Shown here one piece after another: positions 35,062 through 45,546 of a stretch of DNA of 50,198 nucleotides (position 1 is the stretch's first letter; the number at the start of each line of letters is the position of its first letter). Below the pieces are notes generated by a model. The model saw only the letters and a program-made list of their open reading frames with translations. It was not told where the DNA came from and did no database searches. Made by a program: the position numbers and the translations under genes. This DNA comes from Micavibrio sp. (GTDB taxonomy: Bacteria > Pseudomonadota > Alphaproteobacteria > Micavibrionales > Micavibrionaceae), in the NCBI GenBank assembly GCA_027075555.1, contig JALTAZ010000059.1, positions 1-50,198 on the forward strand, read 5' to 3'.

Positions 35062-35745
35062 ATGAAATATCTGAAATTATTAGCTTTTCTTATCATTATG
35101 CCTTCTATTTCTGCTTGCCAGACACTAGAGGGCGCTATGGACGATGCTTATGATATAGCCGAAGGCAATATAGCTATAGCCAACGTTACAGGAAAAAGTG
35201 CAGAAAAACTATTAAGAAGCCCCTGCCCGCAAGTAGAAATTGTTGATGACCTTAGTTCAATAAGTGATTTTTCAGACCCTAAAAAACAAATAAAAAAGAA
35301 TTTAATCTCCCGTGTTGACCTAAAAAGCGCACAAAGCACTTGTAAGCTATCATCAAAAACTGCGATTGTAGATCTAAAATTAATTTTTGATGGACATCTT
35401 GGCGCAAAGGGAAGAAAAAAATCAACGGATAAGCCGTTTTTCTCATACCCTTTCTTTGTTGCTGTTACAACTCCTACTGGTAAGATTATGGCAAAAGAGA
35501 TATTTGCAGCCTCTCTTACTTATGGTGCAAAGGAAAATGAGCATACATATTATGAGAATCTGCGCCAAATAATCCCTATAAAAAATAAGAACCAAGCCAG
35601 TAACTATAGGATTTTTATTGGTTTTCAGGTTACTAAGGATCAGCTTGCATATAATAGGGAGCACATGGTTCCTGTTGCAAGTGCACAGGCTGCTATAAAA
35701 ACCAAGCCTAATAATAAAAAAGAAAAAGAAAAAGGTAAGGAATAA
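35062..35745 (+). CDS. Hypothetical lipoprotein (227 aa)
   Basis: The signal peptide ends in a good lipobox, 'SISACQTL', so the mature protein should be lipidated at Cys19. I do not recognise the family. The mature part begins acidic ('MDDAYDIAEGN'), contains two further cysteines ('SPCPQVEIVDD' and 'AQSTCKL') that could pair, and has a predicted beta-rich middle ('AIVDLKLIFDGHL'). The last ~20 residues are Lys/Glu-rich. It is six bases before gmhA on the same strand. An envelope role is supported only by the lipobox. Confidence 0.75.
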   Translation: MKYLKLLAFLIIMPSISACQTLEGAMDDAYDIAEGNIAIANVTGKSAEKLLRSPCPQVEIVDDLSSISDFSDPKKQIKKNLISRVDLKSAQSTCKLSSKTAIVDLKLIFDGHLGAKGRKKSTDKPFFSYPFFVAVTTPTGKIMAKEIFAASLTYGAKENEHTYYENLRQIIPIKNKNQASNYRIFIGFQVTKDQLAYNREHMVPVASAQAAIKTKPNNKKEKEKGKE

Positions 35746-35751
35746 ACTTAC

Positions 35752-36342
35752 ATGACAGGTTTTGACATTGAGCAATATTGGAATGAACAAACCCAATCAC
35801 ATATAAAAACGGCTAATAAAACAGCAATATCGTCATTGAGTGAGTTTAAAAACATAATAAAAACATGCACAAAGGCGATAAAATTAGGAAATAAGATACT
35901 GTTCTTTGGAAATGGTGGTAGTGCATCAGATGCCCAACATTTAGCAACAGAACTTACCGTACGTTTTATAAATAATCGCTCTCCTATTGCTGCTATTGCT
36001 CTAACAACTGACACCTCTGCATTAACAGCTACAGGTAATGATTTTGGCTTTGAGCATATATTTTCACGCCAAATTGATGCTATAGGAAAAAATGGAGATA
36101 TAGCAATAGCCCTAAGCACATCAGGAAATAGTCCTAATATTATCAAGGCATTAGAAATGGCTCGTTCTAAAAACATAGTAACAATTGGCTTTTCAGGGCG
36201 CGATGGTGGCCGTATGAAGGAATTATGTGACCAAATAATCATTGTTCCATCTGATATTACTGCGCGTATTCAAGAAATGCATATATTGCTTGGGCATATG
36301 CTTTGTGGAGGGTTAGAACAGAATTTAGGACTTAGTGCTTAA
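35752..36342 (+). CDS. gmhA: Sedoheptulose-7-phosphate isomerase (SIS domain)
   Basis: GmhA converts sedoheptulose-7-phosphate to heptose-7-phosphate, the first step toward ADP-heptose for the lipopolysaccharide core. The 196-residue SIS-fold protein shows 'LFFGNGGSASDAQHLATEL' (~50-68), 'ATGNDFGFEHIFSRQ' (~100), 'ALSTSGNSPNIIKAL' (~122) and the C-terminal 'IQEMHILLGHMLCGGLE' with metal and substrate residues. No other heptose genes lie nearby. The related phosphoheptose isomerase DiaA is an alternative, but the length and motifs fit GmhA. Confidence 0.87.
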   Translation: MTGFDIEQYWNEQTQSHIKTANKTAISSLSEFKNIIKTCTKAIKLGNKILFFGNGGSASDAQHLATELTVRFINNRSPIAAIALTTDTSALTATGNDFGFEHIFSRQIDAIGKNGDIAIALSTSGNSPNIIKALEMARSKNIVTIGFSGRDGGRMKELCDQIIIVPSDITARIQEMHILLGHMLCGGLEQNLGLSA

Positions 36343-36416
36343 ATATCTTGAGCATATTCTACTTCTGGAATACACTCTCATTCGTTTTATATAATATATA
36401 TCAAGGGTAAAAAGGC

Positions 36417-36662
36417 ATGACAGAACCTAAAGCGGTTGAAACTTTAAGCTTTGAAGAGGCTCTTAGAGAACTGGAAACCATAGTAAGAGCCTTAGAAACC
36501 GGAGATACAGCATTAGAAGAATCCATAAAAGCTTATGAGCGTGGAACAGCGTTAAAGATTCATTGCGAAAACAAGCTAAAAGAAGCGCAAGCAAAAATTG
36601 AAAAAATTTCCATCTCTAATGATGGCAGTATAAATACACAACCCCTAGATTCAATAGGTTAA
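36417..36662 (+). CDS. xseB: Exodeoxyribonuclease VII small subunit
   Basis: This 81-residue helical protein is the small subunit of exonuclease VII, which degrades single-stranded DNA with XseA. The hallmark 'LSFEEALRELETIVRALETG' (~10-29) and 'LEESIKAYERGTALKIHCEN' follow the family closely. It is two bases before ispA and starts the conserved run xseB-ispA-dxs. AGGG lies near the ATG. The xseA gene is not in the window. Confidence 0.94.
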   Translation: MTEPKAVETLSFEEALRELETIVRALETGDTALEESIKAYERGTALKIHCENKLKEAQAKIEKISISNDGSINTQPLDSIG

Positions 36663-36664
36663 AA

Positions 36665-37576
36665 ATGGCACCATCACCAAGAAATGCAGACCCACAACTG
36701 CAAAAAAAAATGGATGAAGCTAGCGCAGCTATCAATAAAACAATAGAGCGCTTATTACCAAGCACAGATTTGGCCGAAAACAAGCTTTTTGATGCTATGC
36801 GCCACGGAACTTTAGGTGGAGGGAAACGTCTAAGACCATTTTTGGTTATAAACTGCGCAGCATTATTTAATGTTGATCCAGCAAGAGCGCGAAGAGTTGC
36901 AGCAGCTCTTGAATTTATACATTGCTATTCACTTATACATGATGATCTTCCTGCTATGGATGATGCGTCTTTAAGGCGCGGAAAACCGACGGTGCATAAA
37001 CAATTTGATGAGGCAACCGCCATTCTAGCAGGTGATGCGTTATTAACATTTGCATTTGAAATATTAAGTGAACCTGAAACTCATGAAGACCCTCATGTCC
37101 GCTGTGAACTTATACAAGAGCTTGCAAAAGCCTCAGGTGGTCATGGTATGGTCGGCGGTCAAATGCTTGACCTTATTGCAGAAAAAGAAAATTTTGACTT
37201 AGGTACTATTTCGCGTATGCAAAGAATGAAAACTGGCAAATTAATGGCTTTTGCTTGTGAAGCAGGCGCTATTTTAGGAAAAGCAAGCGAACCTCACAAA
37301 AAGGCTCTATGCAACTATGCCCATGATCTTGGTTTAGCATTTCAAGTTACAGATGATATTCTTGATGTGGAAGCAGACCCCCAAGATACGGGCAAGGACA
37401 CAAGAAAAGATGAACAAGCTGGAAAATCAACTTTTGTTTCAGCTATGGGAAAAGAGCAAGCTAAAGAAAGAGCAGAGATGCTTATTGAACAAGCAATAAA
37501 ACATTTGCGTATATTCGATGGACGAGAGCAAACTCTAGTAGATCTTGCGCTTTATGTTTTAGAGCGTCGCGCTTAA
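36665..37576 (+). CDS. ispA: Polyprenyl (farnesyl/geranylgeranyl) diphosphate synthase
   Basis: The enzyme extends DMAPP with IPP units to make farnesyl or longer prenyl diphosphates. Its 303 residues carry the first aspartate-rich motif in 'HDDLPAMDDASLRRGKPTVH' (~98), 'GGGKRLRPFLV' (~48), 'QMLDLIAE' and the second motif 'FQVTDDILDVEADPQDTGKD' (~235). The residues before the first motif ('EFIHCYSLIHDD') fit short-chain FPP-type enzymes. Context between xseB and dxs is the classical arrangement. Product chain length is inferred. Confidence 0.95.
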   Translation: MAPSPRNADPQLQKKMDEASAAINKTIERLLPSTDLAENKLFDAMRHGTLGGGKRLRPFLVINCAALFNVDPARARRVAAALEFIHCYSLIHDDLPAMDDASLRRGKPTVHKQFDEATAILAGDALLTFAFEILSEPETHEDPHVRCELIQELAKASGGHGMVGGQMLDLIAEKENFDLGTISRMQRMKTGKLMAFACEAGAILGKASEPHKKALCNYAHDLGLAFQVTDDILDVEADPQDTGKDTRKDEQAGKSTFVSAMGKEQAKERAEMLIEQAIKHLRIFDGREQTLVDLALYVLERRA

Positions 37577-37628
37577 AATATCAATTTTGTTGATTTATAT
37601 AAACCCTTTGCGGTAGAACAAGCACACA

Positions 37629-39596
37629 ATGAAAAATGCTGAGAAACAAATATCAGATGAAGAAGCTGTAAACAACACTTCTAGAACTCATCTACTGGAA
37701 AAGGTCAACTTCCCGAAGGATATAAAAAACCTGTCGGTAAGTCATCTATGCCAATTATGTGAAGAAATCAGATCATTCATGATCGGCTGTGTTTCTAAAA
37801 CAGGGGGACATTTGGGCGCAGGATTAGGCGTTGTTGAGCTTACAGTTGCTTTACATGCAATATTTGATGCTCCAGATGATAAAATAATATGGGACGTAGG
37901 GCATCAATCTTACCCCCATAAAATTCTGACAGGTAGAAAAAAACAAATGCATAAACTGCGCCAAGGCGGTGGAATTTCTGGCTTTACGAAAAGATCAGAA
38001 AGCAAGTATGACCCTTTCGGAGCAGGCCACAGCTCTACTTCAATATCTGCTGGTCTTGGTATGGCCGTTGCCAGAGATTTGGATATTTTATTAAATCCTG
38101 ATAGAAGAAAAAATTATGTAATTTGTGTTATTGGTGATGGCGCTATGTCTGCTGGGATGGCTTATGAAGCCATGAATAATGCAGGTGCTTTAACAATTGA
38201 TGGTAAGAAGAGTCGCTTAATTATTATATTAAATGATAACGATATGTCTATTGCTCCACCAGTGGGGGCAATGAGCAGTCATTTAACTAAATTAGTATCC
38301 TCAAAGCCTTATATAAATGTACGTGAATTTGGAAAGAAAATAACTGATGTTTTGCCTTCAACAATAAGAAATGTCGCGAAGAAGGCCGAAGAAAGGGCAA
38401 GAGGTGCTCTTGGTGGTGGTTCATTATTTGAAGATATGGGGTTTTATTATATAGGTCCCGTTGATGGGCATAATTTAAGTGATCTACTTTCAATTTTAAA
38501 TAATGTAAAAAATAGTAATCACGAAGGACCTGTGTTAATTCATGCTATTACTCAAAAGGGTAAAGGCTATCACCATGCAGAAAATTCTGCTGATAAAATG
38601 CATGGGGTTAAAAGATTTGATATAGTCACAGGCACTCAGAAAACAGTAAAATCACCAGCTCCAAGCTATACCCAAATATATTCTGATACTTTAATAAAAT
38701 TAGCAAAAGATGATGAAAAGATTGTCGCTATAACTGCTGCGATGCCTTCAGGAACAGGTATTGATGCTTTTGCAAAAGCCTACCCTGAAAGATCTTTTGA
38801 TGTTGGTATAGCAGAACAACACGCCGTTACTTTTGCAGCAGGTTTGGCAACCCAAAGTTATAAGCCTTTTGTAACTATTTACTCTACATTCATGCAGCGT
38901 GCATATGATCAAATAATACATGATGTAGCAATACAAAACCTTCCTGTACGTTTTTGTATGGATAGAGCAGGTCTTGTTGGTGAAGATGGTCAAACACATG
39001 CAGGTGTCTTTGACATTGCCTATCTTGGGTGTCTGCCAAATTTTGTGATTATGGCTCCTTCTAATGAAAAAGAGTTAGCAAATATGGTTGCAACTGCCGC
39101 TGCCTATGATGAAGGTCCTATCGCTATACGCTATCCAAGGGGTAATGGTATTGGAATAGAGTTAGACAGTGAAACAAAAATACTTCCTATAGGAAAAGGT
39201 AATATAATTCAAAAGGGTAAAAAACTTGCTATATTAAGTCTTGGCACAAGATTAGAAGAGTGCAAAGCCGCGGCTAAAATAATTAAAAGCCAAACAAATA
39301 TAGATATAACAATTGCTGATGCTCGTTTTGCTAAACCCCTTGATAAGGTAATGATTAAATCTTTATCTCAAAATCATGACAGCATAATAACCATAGAAGA
39401 AGGATCAAGAGGAGGTTTTGGATCTTATGTTCTTGAGTTTTTGTCAAGTAATGCACTATTGGATAAGGGGTTGAAAATAAGAACTATGACTTTACCAGAT
39501 ATGTTTCAAAATCATAATAACCAAACAGCCCAATATCAAGAAGCAGGTCTAGATGCAAAAAGAATAGCCACCCTAGCTTCATCTCTAATGGTATAA
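37629..39596 (+). CDS. dxs: 1-deoxy-D-xylulose-5-phosphate synthase
   Basis: Dxs condenses pyruvate and glyceraldehyde-3-phosphate using thiamine diphosphate, the entry step of the MEP pathway. The 655-residue protein shows '[20 protein letters not shown]' (~58), the thiamine-binding '[20 protein letters not shown]' (~180), '[19 protein letters not shown]' (~390) and '[20 protein letters not shown]' (~440). An N-terminal extension of ~25 residues precedes the usual start region. It follows ispA by 52 bases and with ispH supplies isoprenoid precursors. Confidence 0.97.
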   Translation: MKNAEKQISDEEAVNNTSRTHLLEKVNFPKDIKNLSVSHLCQLCEEIRSFMIGCVSKTGGHLGAGLGVVELTVALHAIFDAPDDKIIWDVGHQSYPHKILTGRKKQMHKLRQGGGISGFTKRSESKYDPFGAGHSSTSISAGLGMAVARDLDILLNPDRRKNYVICVIGDGAMSAGMAYEAMNNAGALTIDGKKSRLIIILNDNDMSIAPPVGAMSSHLTKLVSSKPYINVREFGKKITDVLPSTIRNVAKKAEERARGALGGGSLFEDMGFYYIGPVDGHNLSDLLSILNNVKNSNHEGPVLIHAITQKGKGYHHAENSADKMHGVKRFDIVTGTQKTVKSPAPSYTQIYSDTLIKLAKDDEKIVAITAAMPSGTGIDAFAKAYPERSFDVGIAEQHAVTFAAGLATQSYKPFVTIYSTFMQRAYDQIIHDVAIQNLPVRFCMDRAGLVGEDGQTHAGVFDIAYLGCLPNFVIMAPSNEKELANMVATAAAYDEGPIAIRYPRGNGIGIELDSETKILPIGKGNIIQKGKKLAILSLGTRLEECKAAAKIIKSQTNIDITIADARFAKPLDKVMIKSLSQNHDSIITIEEGSRGGFGSYVLEFLSSNALLDKGLKIRTMTLPDMFQNHNNQTAQYQEAGLDAKRIATLASSLMV

Positions 39597-39687
39597 GACA
39601 TATATAATATATGTTATAGACACTATTTATAATTTAAATCCGATTAAAGTTGATATTGTCTGTATTTAACATTAAAGTTTCAAATAT

Positions 39688-40491
39688 ATGAGCATAAAAA
39701 AACCAACAATAGTTATATTTGATATGGATGGTACTGCCGTAAGGCATATCAACCCTAGGTTGCTTCATATTCTTGAATTATTTGACAGCCTATTTTACAA
39801 AATATCAAAAATATTTACATGGTTATTTAAACGTGGAGCTAAAGGAAGGATAGTACCTGAATGGCACGACCCTGAATGGAGCAATAAAAACAAAAAAAAA
39901 CCTAAGCTAATAGTTCATCGTGCTATACATAAATTCCGCAGAAAGCCAGTCGAACAAATAGTTCAACCCTGCCCTGGGCTTTATGATGTTCTTGATTTAC
40001 TGAATAAGCATAATATCCCTACAGCACTAGTCAGTAATGGGCTTGGTAAAGGATACGGGCATGATATTTTAAACAAATTTGATCTTAATGATTATTTTAA
40101 ATCAACCGTATTTCGTGAGGATATTACAAATTCAAAGCCCCACCCCGAACCCATTTTATTAGCCATAAAAAAAATGAAAATAACCCCTGATAATGATGAT
40201 GTTATATGGTATATCGGAGATCGTAGAAAAGATATTATCGCAGCCCTAGAAGCTTCAAAAATCATCAAAGGTGAGGTTATACCCATCGCATTTGCTCTTA
40301 ACGCCACCCTTGCCGTTATGGAAAAAAATATAGGGTCAGATCACATTATAATGTCATTTCACGATATGTTTGACCAATTAAAGCCACTTCTTGAAGATTT
40401 GAGCAGTGATATATCAGAAAAAAAAAATAACCTAGCCGTTTCGCAAAAAAACCAAGAAGTAGCACATGTAAAAAATGCTCAAAAAGCGTGA
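39688..40491 (+). CDS. HAD family hydrolase, phosphoglycolate-phosphatase-like
   Basis: All four HAD motifs are visible in 267 residues: nucleophile 'IVIFDMDGTAV' (~8-18), 'TALVSNG' (~112), Lys in 'NSKPHPEPI' (~150) and 'WYIGDRRKDIIAALEAS' (~174). The cap is unusual in including the basic segment 'RGAKGRIVPEWHDPEWSNK'. The last ~35 residues are hydrophilic and probably disordered. It lies 91 bases after dxs and has no clear ribosome binding site. The substrate is unknown; a sugar- or glycolate-phosphate is the family norm. Confidence 0.85.
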   Translation: MSIKKPTIVIFDMDGTAVRHINPRLLHILELFDSLFYKISKIFTWLFKRGAKGRIVPEWHDPEWSNKNKKKPKLIVHRAIHKFRRKPVEQIVQPCPGLYDVLDLLNKHNIPTALVSNGLGKGYGHDILNKFDLNDYFKSTVFREDITNSKPHPEPILLAIKKMKITPDNDDVIWYIGDRRKDIIAALEASKIIKGEVIPIAFALNATLAVMEKNIGSDHIIMSFHDMFDQLKPLLEDLSSDISEKKNNLAVSQKNQEVAHVKNAQKA

Positions 40492-40543
40492 TACTTTTGT
40501 TTCATATACCTTTTTTTCATATAATGTAAATAATATAAAAAAG

Positions 40544-42466
40544 TTACTCAATACTTACGGGATCATATATAACGGCACCCTGATGTCCTATTCCTTTCAT
40601 TATCACCATTTGCTTAAAATTCGATATAATTCCTGAAAATAGTTCGGATAATACGCGCATATCCTCTTTGGTTTCCACTTGCCCTTCAAACAGCTTTATA
40701 ATTTGTTCTACTGTGGATAAAGGCTTAGGAAGAATAACAATATCGGCATCTAGCCTATTCCTTAAACCAAGTTGAACGGCTGCATAATCCAAAGCATCAT
40801 TTAACCCTCCAAATTGATCAGCCAGCCCTAACTCAACAGCTTGTTTCCCTGACCAGACACGCCCCCTTGCAATTTTATCAACCTCATCAATGCTCATATT
40901 ACGCCCCTTAGAAACGCGCTCTAAGAAATTATTATATACATTATCCATCATGGTATTTACCCGCTCAGCCTCACTTTTAGAATAAGGTTGATTCATTGAC
41001 CACATTGCAGAATTATCACCCCAGCGAACAAAATCCCATGTAACACCAATAGTTGACCATAGTTTTTTAAGAGAAAACTTCCCCCCCAACACACCGATAG
41101 AGCCGGTAATTGTTGTAGGTAAAACAAATATCTCATCGGCAAGACTTGCTATCCAATAGCCACCAGATGCAGCCACTGGTCCCATTGAAACCGTTACGGT
41201 TTTTCCTTTTTCCTGAACTTTTTGTATAGCGCGCAAAATTGTTTCCGATGCTACAGGAGATCCTCCGGGGCTATCAATCCTAAGTACAACAGCGCCTATG
41301 CTATCATCATCAGCAGCATCTAAAAGAGCCTTAGATATCCCTTTCGCTCCGGCAATACCGTCATCAACAAATGCCGGACTACTATGACGATCAGAATCCA
41401 TAATCGCACCAACAGCGTAAACCAAAGCCACCCTAGGTTTATAAGAAACAGCATCATGCTCAGCTCTAAAAATACTATTATCATATATATTTTTTTGCTC
41501 AATCATCTCAGAAACATAAGATGAAAATTTTACATAAAGTTGATCGCTATTATCAGGATAACCCGTAACATCTTCATTTATTTTAGAAATCAATCTATCT
41601 TCATAATCAATACGATCAACAACTTTGAGTTTAGTAGCTTCACTATCAATTAAAAGACCTTTATTAACAATATAATTCACGTCCTCTTCTGATATTTCCC
41701 TATCTTCGGCTATATCGGCCTTAACAATATCTGCTATATCATTTATCAAAGCAGTTGTAGCACGCCTGCTTGGCTCTGGCATTTCACTTTCAGTAAACAT
41801 ATCATAAGCGCCCTTATATTCTTTACGCTTAAAAATTTGTGGTTCTATCCCCAGCGTATCAAGAACTTTACGAAAATATGGCATTTCCGCATTAAGACCG
41901 TTTATCATTACAACGCCTAATGGCTGCATCCATATCTCATCAAAGGCAGATGCCAGATAATACCCTCCAAGCCCTTGCATATAAGAAGTTGCATAAATAT
42001 ACGCAAATTTTCCACTTTTTCTAAAATCGTGAATAGCGCGGCGTAACTCTTGAATATGTGCAATAGAAAGATGGCTTTTTCCAATTTTTGTATAAATTCC
42101 TTCAACGCGCGGATCTACTTTTGCGCGCCCTAACGCATCAATATAATTTTTCACAGTTTTATTGTTTTTTATAAATGGATCAACAAAACTGCTTTCCTTG
42201 GGAAGGTCGCCTATATTGCCATCTAACTCCATATATAAAACCATTTTATCTGGAAGGCTTTTATCAATATCTTCCATCAATGGGGCAAACATAAAAGACA
42301 TAGCTACAGACGATATAATTACAAAAGCACCAATAATCATGGACGTTCGCTTAAAAGCCAACCATAATACAGGCATTAGACGCCATTTTTTTCTAGCTTT
42401 GCCTACAATCTTTGGTGGCTGAGAGCTATGTAATTTTTTTTGTCTTAACCAAGGGTCTTGCTGCAT
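40544..42466 (-). CDS. sppA: Signal peptide peptidase SppA, 67K type
   Basis: SppA is an inner-membrane serine protease that digests cleaved signal peptides. The 640-residue protein has one N-terminal membrane helix (~35-60) and two tandem SppA domains. The catalytic lysine lies in the first domain ('IFKRKEYKGAYDMF', ~205) and the nucleophilic serine in the second ('MGPVAASGGYWIAS', ~420), matching the Ser-Lys dyad of E. coli SppA. 'VLRIDSPGGSPVASE' is also conserved. The ~100-base upstream gap separates it from a small membrane protein gene on the same strand. Confidence 0.94.
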   Translation of the reverse strand: MQQDPWLRQKKLHSSQPPKIVGKARKKWRLMPVLWLAFKRTSMIIGAFVIISSVAMSFMFAPLMEDIDKSLPDKMVLYMELDGNIGDLPKESSFVDPFIKNNKTVKNYIDALGRAKVDPRVEGIYTKIGKSHLSIAHIQELRRAIHDFRKSGKFAYIYATSYMQGLGGYYLASAFDEIWMQPLGVVMINGLNAEMPYFRKVLDTLGIEPQIFKRKEYKGAYDMFTESEMPEPSRRATTALINDIADIVKADIAEDREISEEDVNYIVNKGLLIDSEATKLKVVDRIDYEDRLISKINEDVTGYPDNSDQLYVKFSSYVSEMIEQKNIYDNSIFRAEHDAVSYKPRVALVYAVGAIMDSDRHSSPAFVDDGIAGAKGISKALLDAADDDSIGAVVLRIDSPGGSPVASETILRAIQKVQEKGKTVTVSMGPVAASGGYWIASLADEIFVLPTTITGSIGVLGGKFSLKKLWSTIGVTWDFVRWGDNSAMWSMNQPYSKSEAERVNTMMDNVYNNFLERVSKGRNMSIDEVDKIARGRVWSGKQAVELGLADQFGGLNDALDYAAVQLGLRNRLDADIVILPKPLSTVEQIIKLFEGQVETKEDMRVLSELFSGIISNFKQMVIMKGIGHQGAVIYDPVSIE

Positions 42467-42563
42467 TATTATAATTCTTATTATTTATCCAATTGAACAA
42501 AAGCTATCATATAAAAAATATTACAAAAACACTTTTTTAATTTATCATTAGTTAAATTTACTA

Positions 42564-42878
42564 TTACTTATGTGTATTTCTTTTAATGTTTTTGGCTCTA
42601 TAATAATCTCTAGCATCATATATTTTTCTAATACGGGCTTTCTCTTCATTAGTTTTTTGCATCTCATTATAAAGTTTAACACCATCGGCTATGGGAATTG
42701 TTGGTTTAGCCCCATCCTCCTTCTTTTTTATCTTAGGATATGCCAAAACGTAAACTATTGCTAAAGCCAATAAAATAAAGAACAATACACCAAACAAAGC
42801 GAAAAAATTTACTATTTTTGGTTTTAGCCTTGTAAAAAATACATCTTTATCTTTCTTAACATCTTTGTTTTCTTCCAT
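42564..42878 (-). CDS. Small single-pass membrane protein (104 aa), unknown
   Basis: I do not recognise the family. From ATG 42878 (the track's TTG at 42893 adds five residues) the order is a charged N-terminus, one membrane helix (~27-50, 'FFALFGVLFFILLALAIVYVL'), and a basic soluble tail with 'KARIRKIYDARDYYRAKNIK'. There is no signal-peptidase site, so the protein is probably anchored with its tail exposed. It sits between aroC and sppA on the same strand. No ribosome binding site stands out. Confidence 0.6.
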   Translation of the reverse strand: MEENKDVKKDKDVFFTRLKPKIVNFFALFGVLFFILLALAIVYVLAYPKIKKKEDGAKPTIPIADGVKLYNEMQKTNEEKARIRKIYDARDYYRAKNIKRNTHK

Positions 42879-42946
42879 AATCAAATCTAACAAAAAACAT
42901 TATATATAGAAATAAATCTTTAATTTTTCTAATCATATGACTTTAT

Positions 42947-44035
42947 TCAAAGACATTGCGCCTTATGACGCAGCCAATGATCGGCAAGAACACATGCCAT
43001 CATCGCCTCTGCCACGGGAACGCCACGAATACCAACGCATGGATCATGCCGACCTTTGGTTATTATATCCGTTTCATTACCATCTTTATCAATAGTTTTT
43101 CGCGGAATTAAAATTGAGCTAGTTGGCTTAAATGCCACACGCACAACAATATCTTGCCCAGAAGAAATGCCTCCTAATATACCTCCTGCATTATTGCTTT
43201 GAAATTTGGGGTTTCCACCTGCACCTGTGCGAATTTCATCAACGTTATTTTCTCCATCCAAAGCAACACAATCAAAACCATTACCAATTTCCACCGCCTT
43301 AACAGCGTTAATACTCATCATAGCTTTTGCAAGATCAGCATCTAATTTATCATATACAGGAGCGCCAAGACCTGCGGGGATTCCACTTGCATGCACTTCT
43401 ACTAACGCACCAGCACTAGATCCACTTTTACGCACACTATCCAAATAGCTTTTCCAGTTTTCCTCCGTTTTAGAATCAGGACAAAATAACGGACTTTGCG
43501 TTACATAATCCCAGTCCCACCTATCACGGTTTTTTAGCTTTTCACTTCCTATCTGCACTACGCAACCACGGATTTTTATATGCTTACCAATTTGATGTTC
43601 AAGAACTTTACGAGCCACCGCGCCCGCAGCCACGCGCATCGCAGTTTCACGAGCCGATGAACGCCCACCTCCGCGATAATCACGTACACCATATTTTTTA
43701 TGATATGTGTAATCCGCATGACCAGGGCGAAACTTATCTTTTATATCGCTATAATCCTTAGATTTTTGATCTTTATTGTGAATCAATAAACCAATTGGCG
43801 TTCCTGTTGTTATTCCTTCAAATACACCAGATAGTATCTGAACTTCATCAGGTTCTTTACGCTGAGTTGTGTGACGCGATTGCCCAGGCTTTCTAAGATC
43901 TAGAAATTTCTGTATATATTCTTTATCTATAGGAATACACGGAGGAACTCCATCAATAACCACGCCAATAGCCTTACCGTGACTTTCGCCAAAAGTTGTA
44001 TACTGAAATAAGTTCCCGAAATGATTGCCAGACAT
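42947..44035 (-). CDS. aroC: Chorismate synthase
   Basis: AroC makes chorismate from EPSP using reduced flavin. I trimmed the start to ATG 44035 ([20 protein letters not shown]) because this is the family N-terminus and AAGGTGG lies about nine bases upstream; the track's extra 18 residues are read-through of the preceding gene end. Signatures are '[20 protein letters not shown]', '[20 protein letters not shown]', '[20 protein letters not shown]' and '[18 protein letters not shown]'. The 362-residue length is typical. It follows the thioesterase gene by four bases. Confidence 0.97.
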   Translation of the reverse strand: MSGNHFGNLFQYTTFGESHGKAIGVVIDGVPPCIPIDKEYIQKFLDLRKPGQSRHTTQRKEPDEVQILSGVFEGITTGTPIGLLIHNKDQKSKDYSDIKDKFRPGHADYTYHKKYGVRDYRGGGRSSARETAMRVAAGAVARKVLEHQIGKHIKIRGCVVQIGSEKLKNRDRWDWDYVTQSPLFCPDSKTEENWKSYLDSVRKSGSSAGALVEVHASGIPAGLGAPVYDKLDADLAKAMMSINAVKAVEIGNGFDCVALDGENNVDEIRTGAGGNPKFQSNNAGGILGGISSGQDIVVRVAFKPTSSILIPRKTIDKDGNETDIITKGRHDPCVGIRGVPVAEAMMACVLADHWLRHKAQCL

Positions 44036-44039
44036 TTTG

Positions 44040-44510
44040 CTATTCCACCTTAATCTTTTCTTTTTGCGCAGACAAAGTCCCATGCTCAATAATTGCCACG
44101 GTCATACGGCTTATTGCGCTGCGCTTTCCTGTCGTCTCTTCTACCATATCAGTTTGCCATACTTGTGTGCGCCTACCGATATGAACTGGTATGCATGTTC
44201 CTATAACATATCCCTTTGTTACTGCGCGAATATGGTTACAGTTGATCTCCACTCCAACAGCGCGATATTTATCGGGGTCAATAGTCATCCACGCGCCAAC
44301 ACTTCCCAATGTTTCGGAAAGAACGCAACTTGCCCCGCCATGAAGTATACCAAAGGGCTGAGTTGTTCGGTTATCAACAGGAAGTCTTCCTTTTAAAAAG
44401 TCTGAGCCAACCTCGGTAATCTCCAAGCCAATATGCACACCCATATTAGCATTACGAAGGCCTTCTAAATAACCTGCAGTGTAATCTTTAAACCAGATTT
44501 TTTTAGACAT
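44040..44510 (-). CDS. Hotdog-fold thioesterase, PaaI/YdiI type
   Basis: The 156-residue protein has the hotdog signature '[20 protein letters not shown]' (~53-72), with the catalytic acid in the HGG-x8-E pattern shared with YdiI/MenI and PaaI acyl-CoA thioesterases. '[14 protein letters not shown]' and '[13 protein letters not shown]' complete the fold. The acyl substrate is unknown. It lies between fabI and aroC on the same strand, 32 bases after fabI, so a link to fatty-acid or aromatic acyl-CoA turnover is possible but not shown. Confidence 0.88.
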   Translation of the reverse strand: MSKKIWFKDYTAGYLEGLRNANMGVHIGLEITEVGSDFLKGRLPVDNRTTQPFGILHGGASCVLSETLGSVGAWMTIDPDKYRAVGVEINCNHIRAVTKGYVIGTCIPVHIGRRTQVWQTDMVEETTGKRSAISRMTVAIIEHGTLSAQKEKIKVE

Positions 44511-44542
44511 ATATTATCGCCTATTATCGCTTAGTATGTAGA

Positions 44543-45400
44543 TTATGCGACCTGATCACCTTTATTGCCTTTAGACTTCACACTAGCAAGTAATTGTGCC
44601 GTTTCAGATGCGCTATCTACTGCCAGCATACCAACAGTATGATAACCAGCATCAACATGCAGAATTTCACCAGTAACACCACTACCAAGATCAGAAAGCA
44701 AGAATAAACCAGAGCGACCAACATCATCAATTGTTACATTACGTTTAAGTGGTGCGTTAAGTTCATTCCATTTCAATATAAAACGAAAATCACCAATACC
44801 ACTTGCTGCTAGTGTTTTAATTGGTCCTGCACTAATGGCATTAACGCGAATATTATCCTTGCCCAGATCAGCAGCAAGATATTTAACACTTGCCTCCAAA
44901 GCTGCTTTAGCCACACCCATAACATTATAATGTGGCATCACCTGCTCTGCCCCGTAATAAGTAAGGGTTAAAAGCGAGCCACCATCTCTCATTAAAGGAA
45001 CAGCCCTTTGCGCAACAGCGGTAAATGAGTAAACGGAAATATCCATTGTTTTTAAGAAATTATCACGTGATGTATTAAGATACATACCATCAAGCTCATT
45101 CTTATCAGAAAAAGCTATGGCATGAATTACAAAATCTATCCCCCCCCACAGCGATTTAATCTCAGCAAAGGCCGCATCAATGCTTGCCTCATCAGTAACA
45201 TCACAAGGAAGCAAAATATCAGAGCAAACTTTCTGCGCCAAAGGCTTTACCCGCTTTAGCAAAGCATCGCCCTGATAAGTAAATGCCAGTTCTGCACCAT
45301 TATCAGCCGCTACTTTGGCGATTCCCCAAGCTATAGATCTATCATTTGCTACGCCCATTACAAGACCACGCTTGCCTTTTAAAAAATCACTATTCATCAT
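44543..45400 (-). CDS. fabI: Enoyl-[acyl-carrier-protein] reductase (NADH)
   Basis: FabI carries out the last reduction of each fatty-acid elongation cycle. The 285-residue SDR protein has the atypical FabI nucleotide site 'GLVMGVANDRSIAWGIAKV' (~12-30), 'DFVIHAIAFSDKNELDG' (~90) and the Tyr-x6-Lys active site in 'YNVMGVAKAALEASVKYLA'. 'IRVNAISAGPIKTLAASGI' follows as in the family. It heads the minus-strand run fabI-thioesterase-aroC. A 146-base divergent region separates it from the unknown 517-codon gene. Confidence 0.97.
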   Translation of the reverse strand: MMNSDFLKGKRGLVMGVANDRSIAWGIAKVAADNGAELAFTYQGDALLKRVKPLAQKVCSDILLPCDVTDEASIDAAFAEIKSLWGGIDFVIHAIAFSDKNELDGMYLNTSRDNFLKTMDISVYSFTAVAQRAVPLMRDGGSLLTLTYYGAEQVMPHYNVMGVAKAALEASVKYLAADLGKDNIRVNAISAGPIKTLAASGIGDFRFILKWNELNAPLKRNVTIDDVGRSGLFLLSDLGSGVTGEILHVDAGYHTVGMLAVDSASETAQLLASVKSKGNKGDQVA

Positions 45401-45546
45401 ATTTTCTTACTATCATATTAAAATTCACAACTAGCCATTATCGTACACATTTACACAGCCCCGTCTAGATCAAGGAATAATATTAAGGTAAATTAATTAC
45501 AAAAAAATTATAGCCTTACTTCTTAGAAAGGTAAAACTCTGCTACA

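Noticed and set aside
35748-36242. 164-codon minus-strand ORF
   Set aside because: Shadow of gmhA, whose SIS motifs on the plus strand are clear.
42947-44089. Longer 380-residue start for aroC
   Set aside because: The first 18 residues are basic read-through overlapping the thioesterase gene; AAGGTGG and the family N-terminus support ATG 44035.
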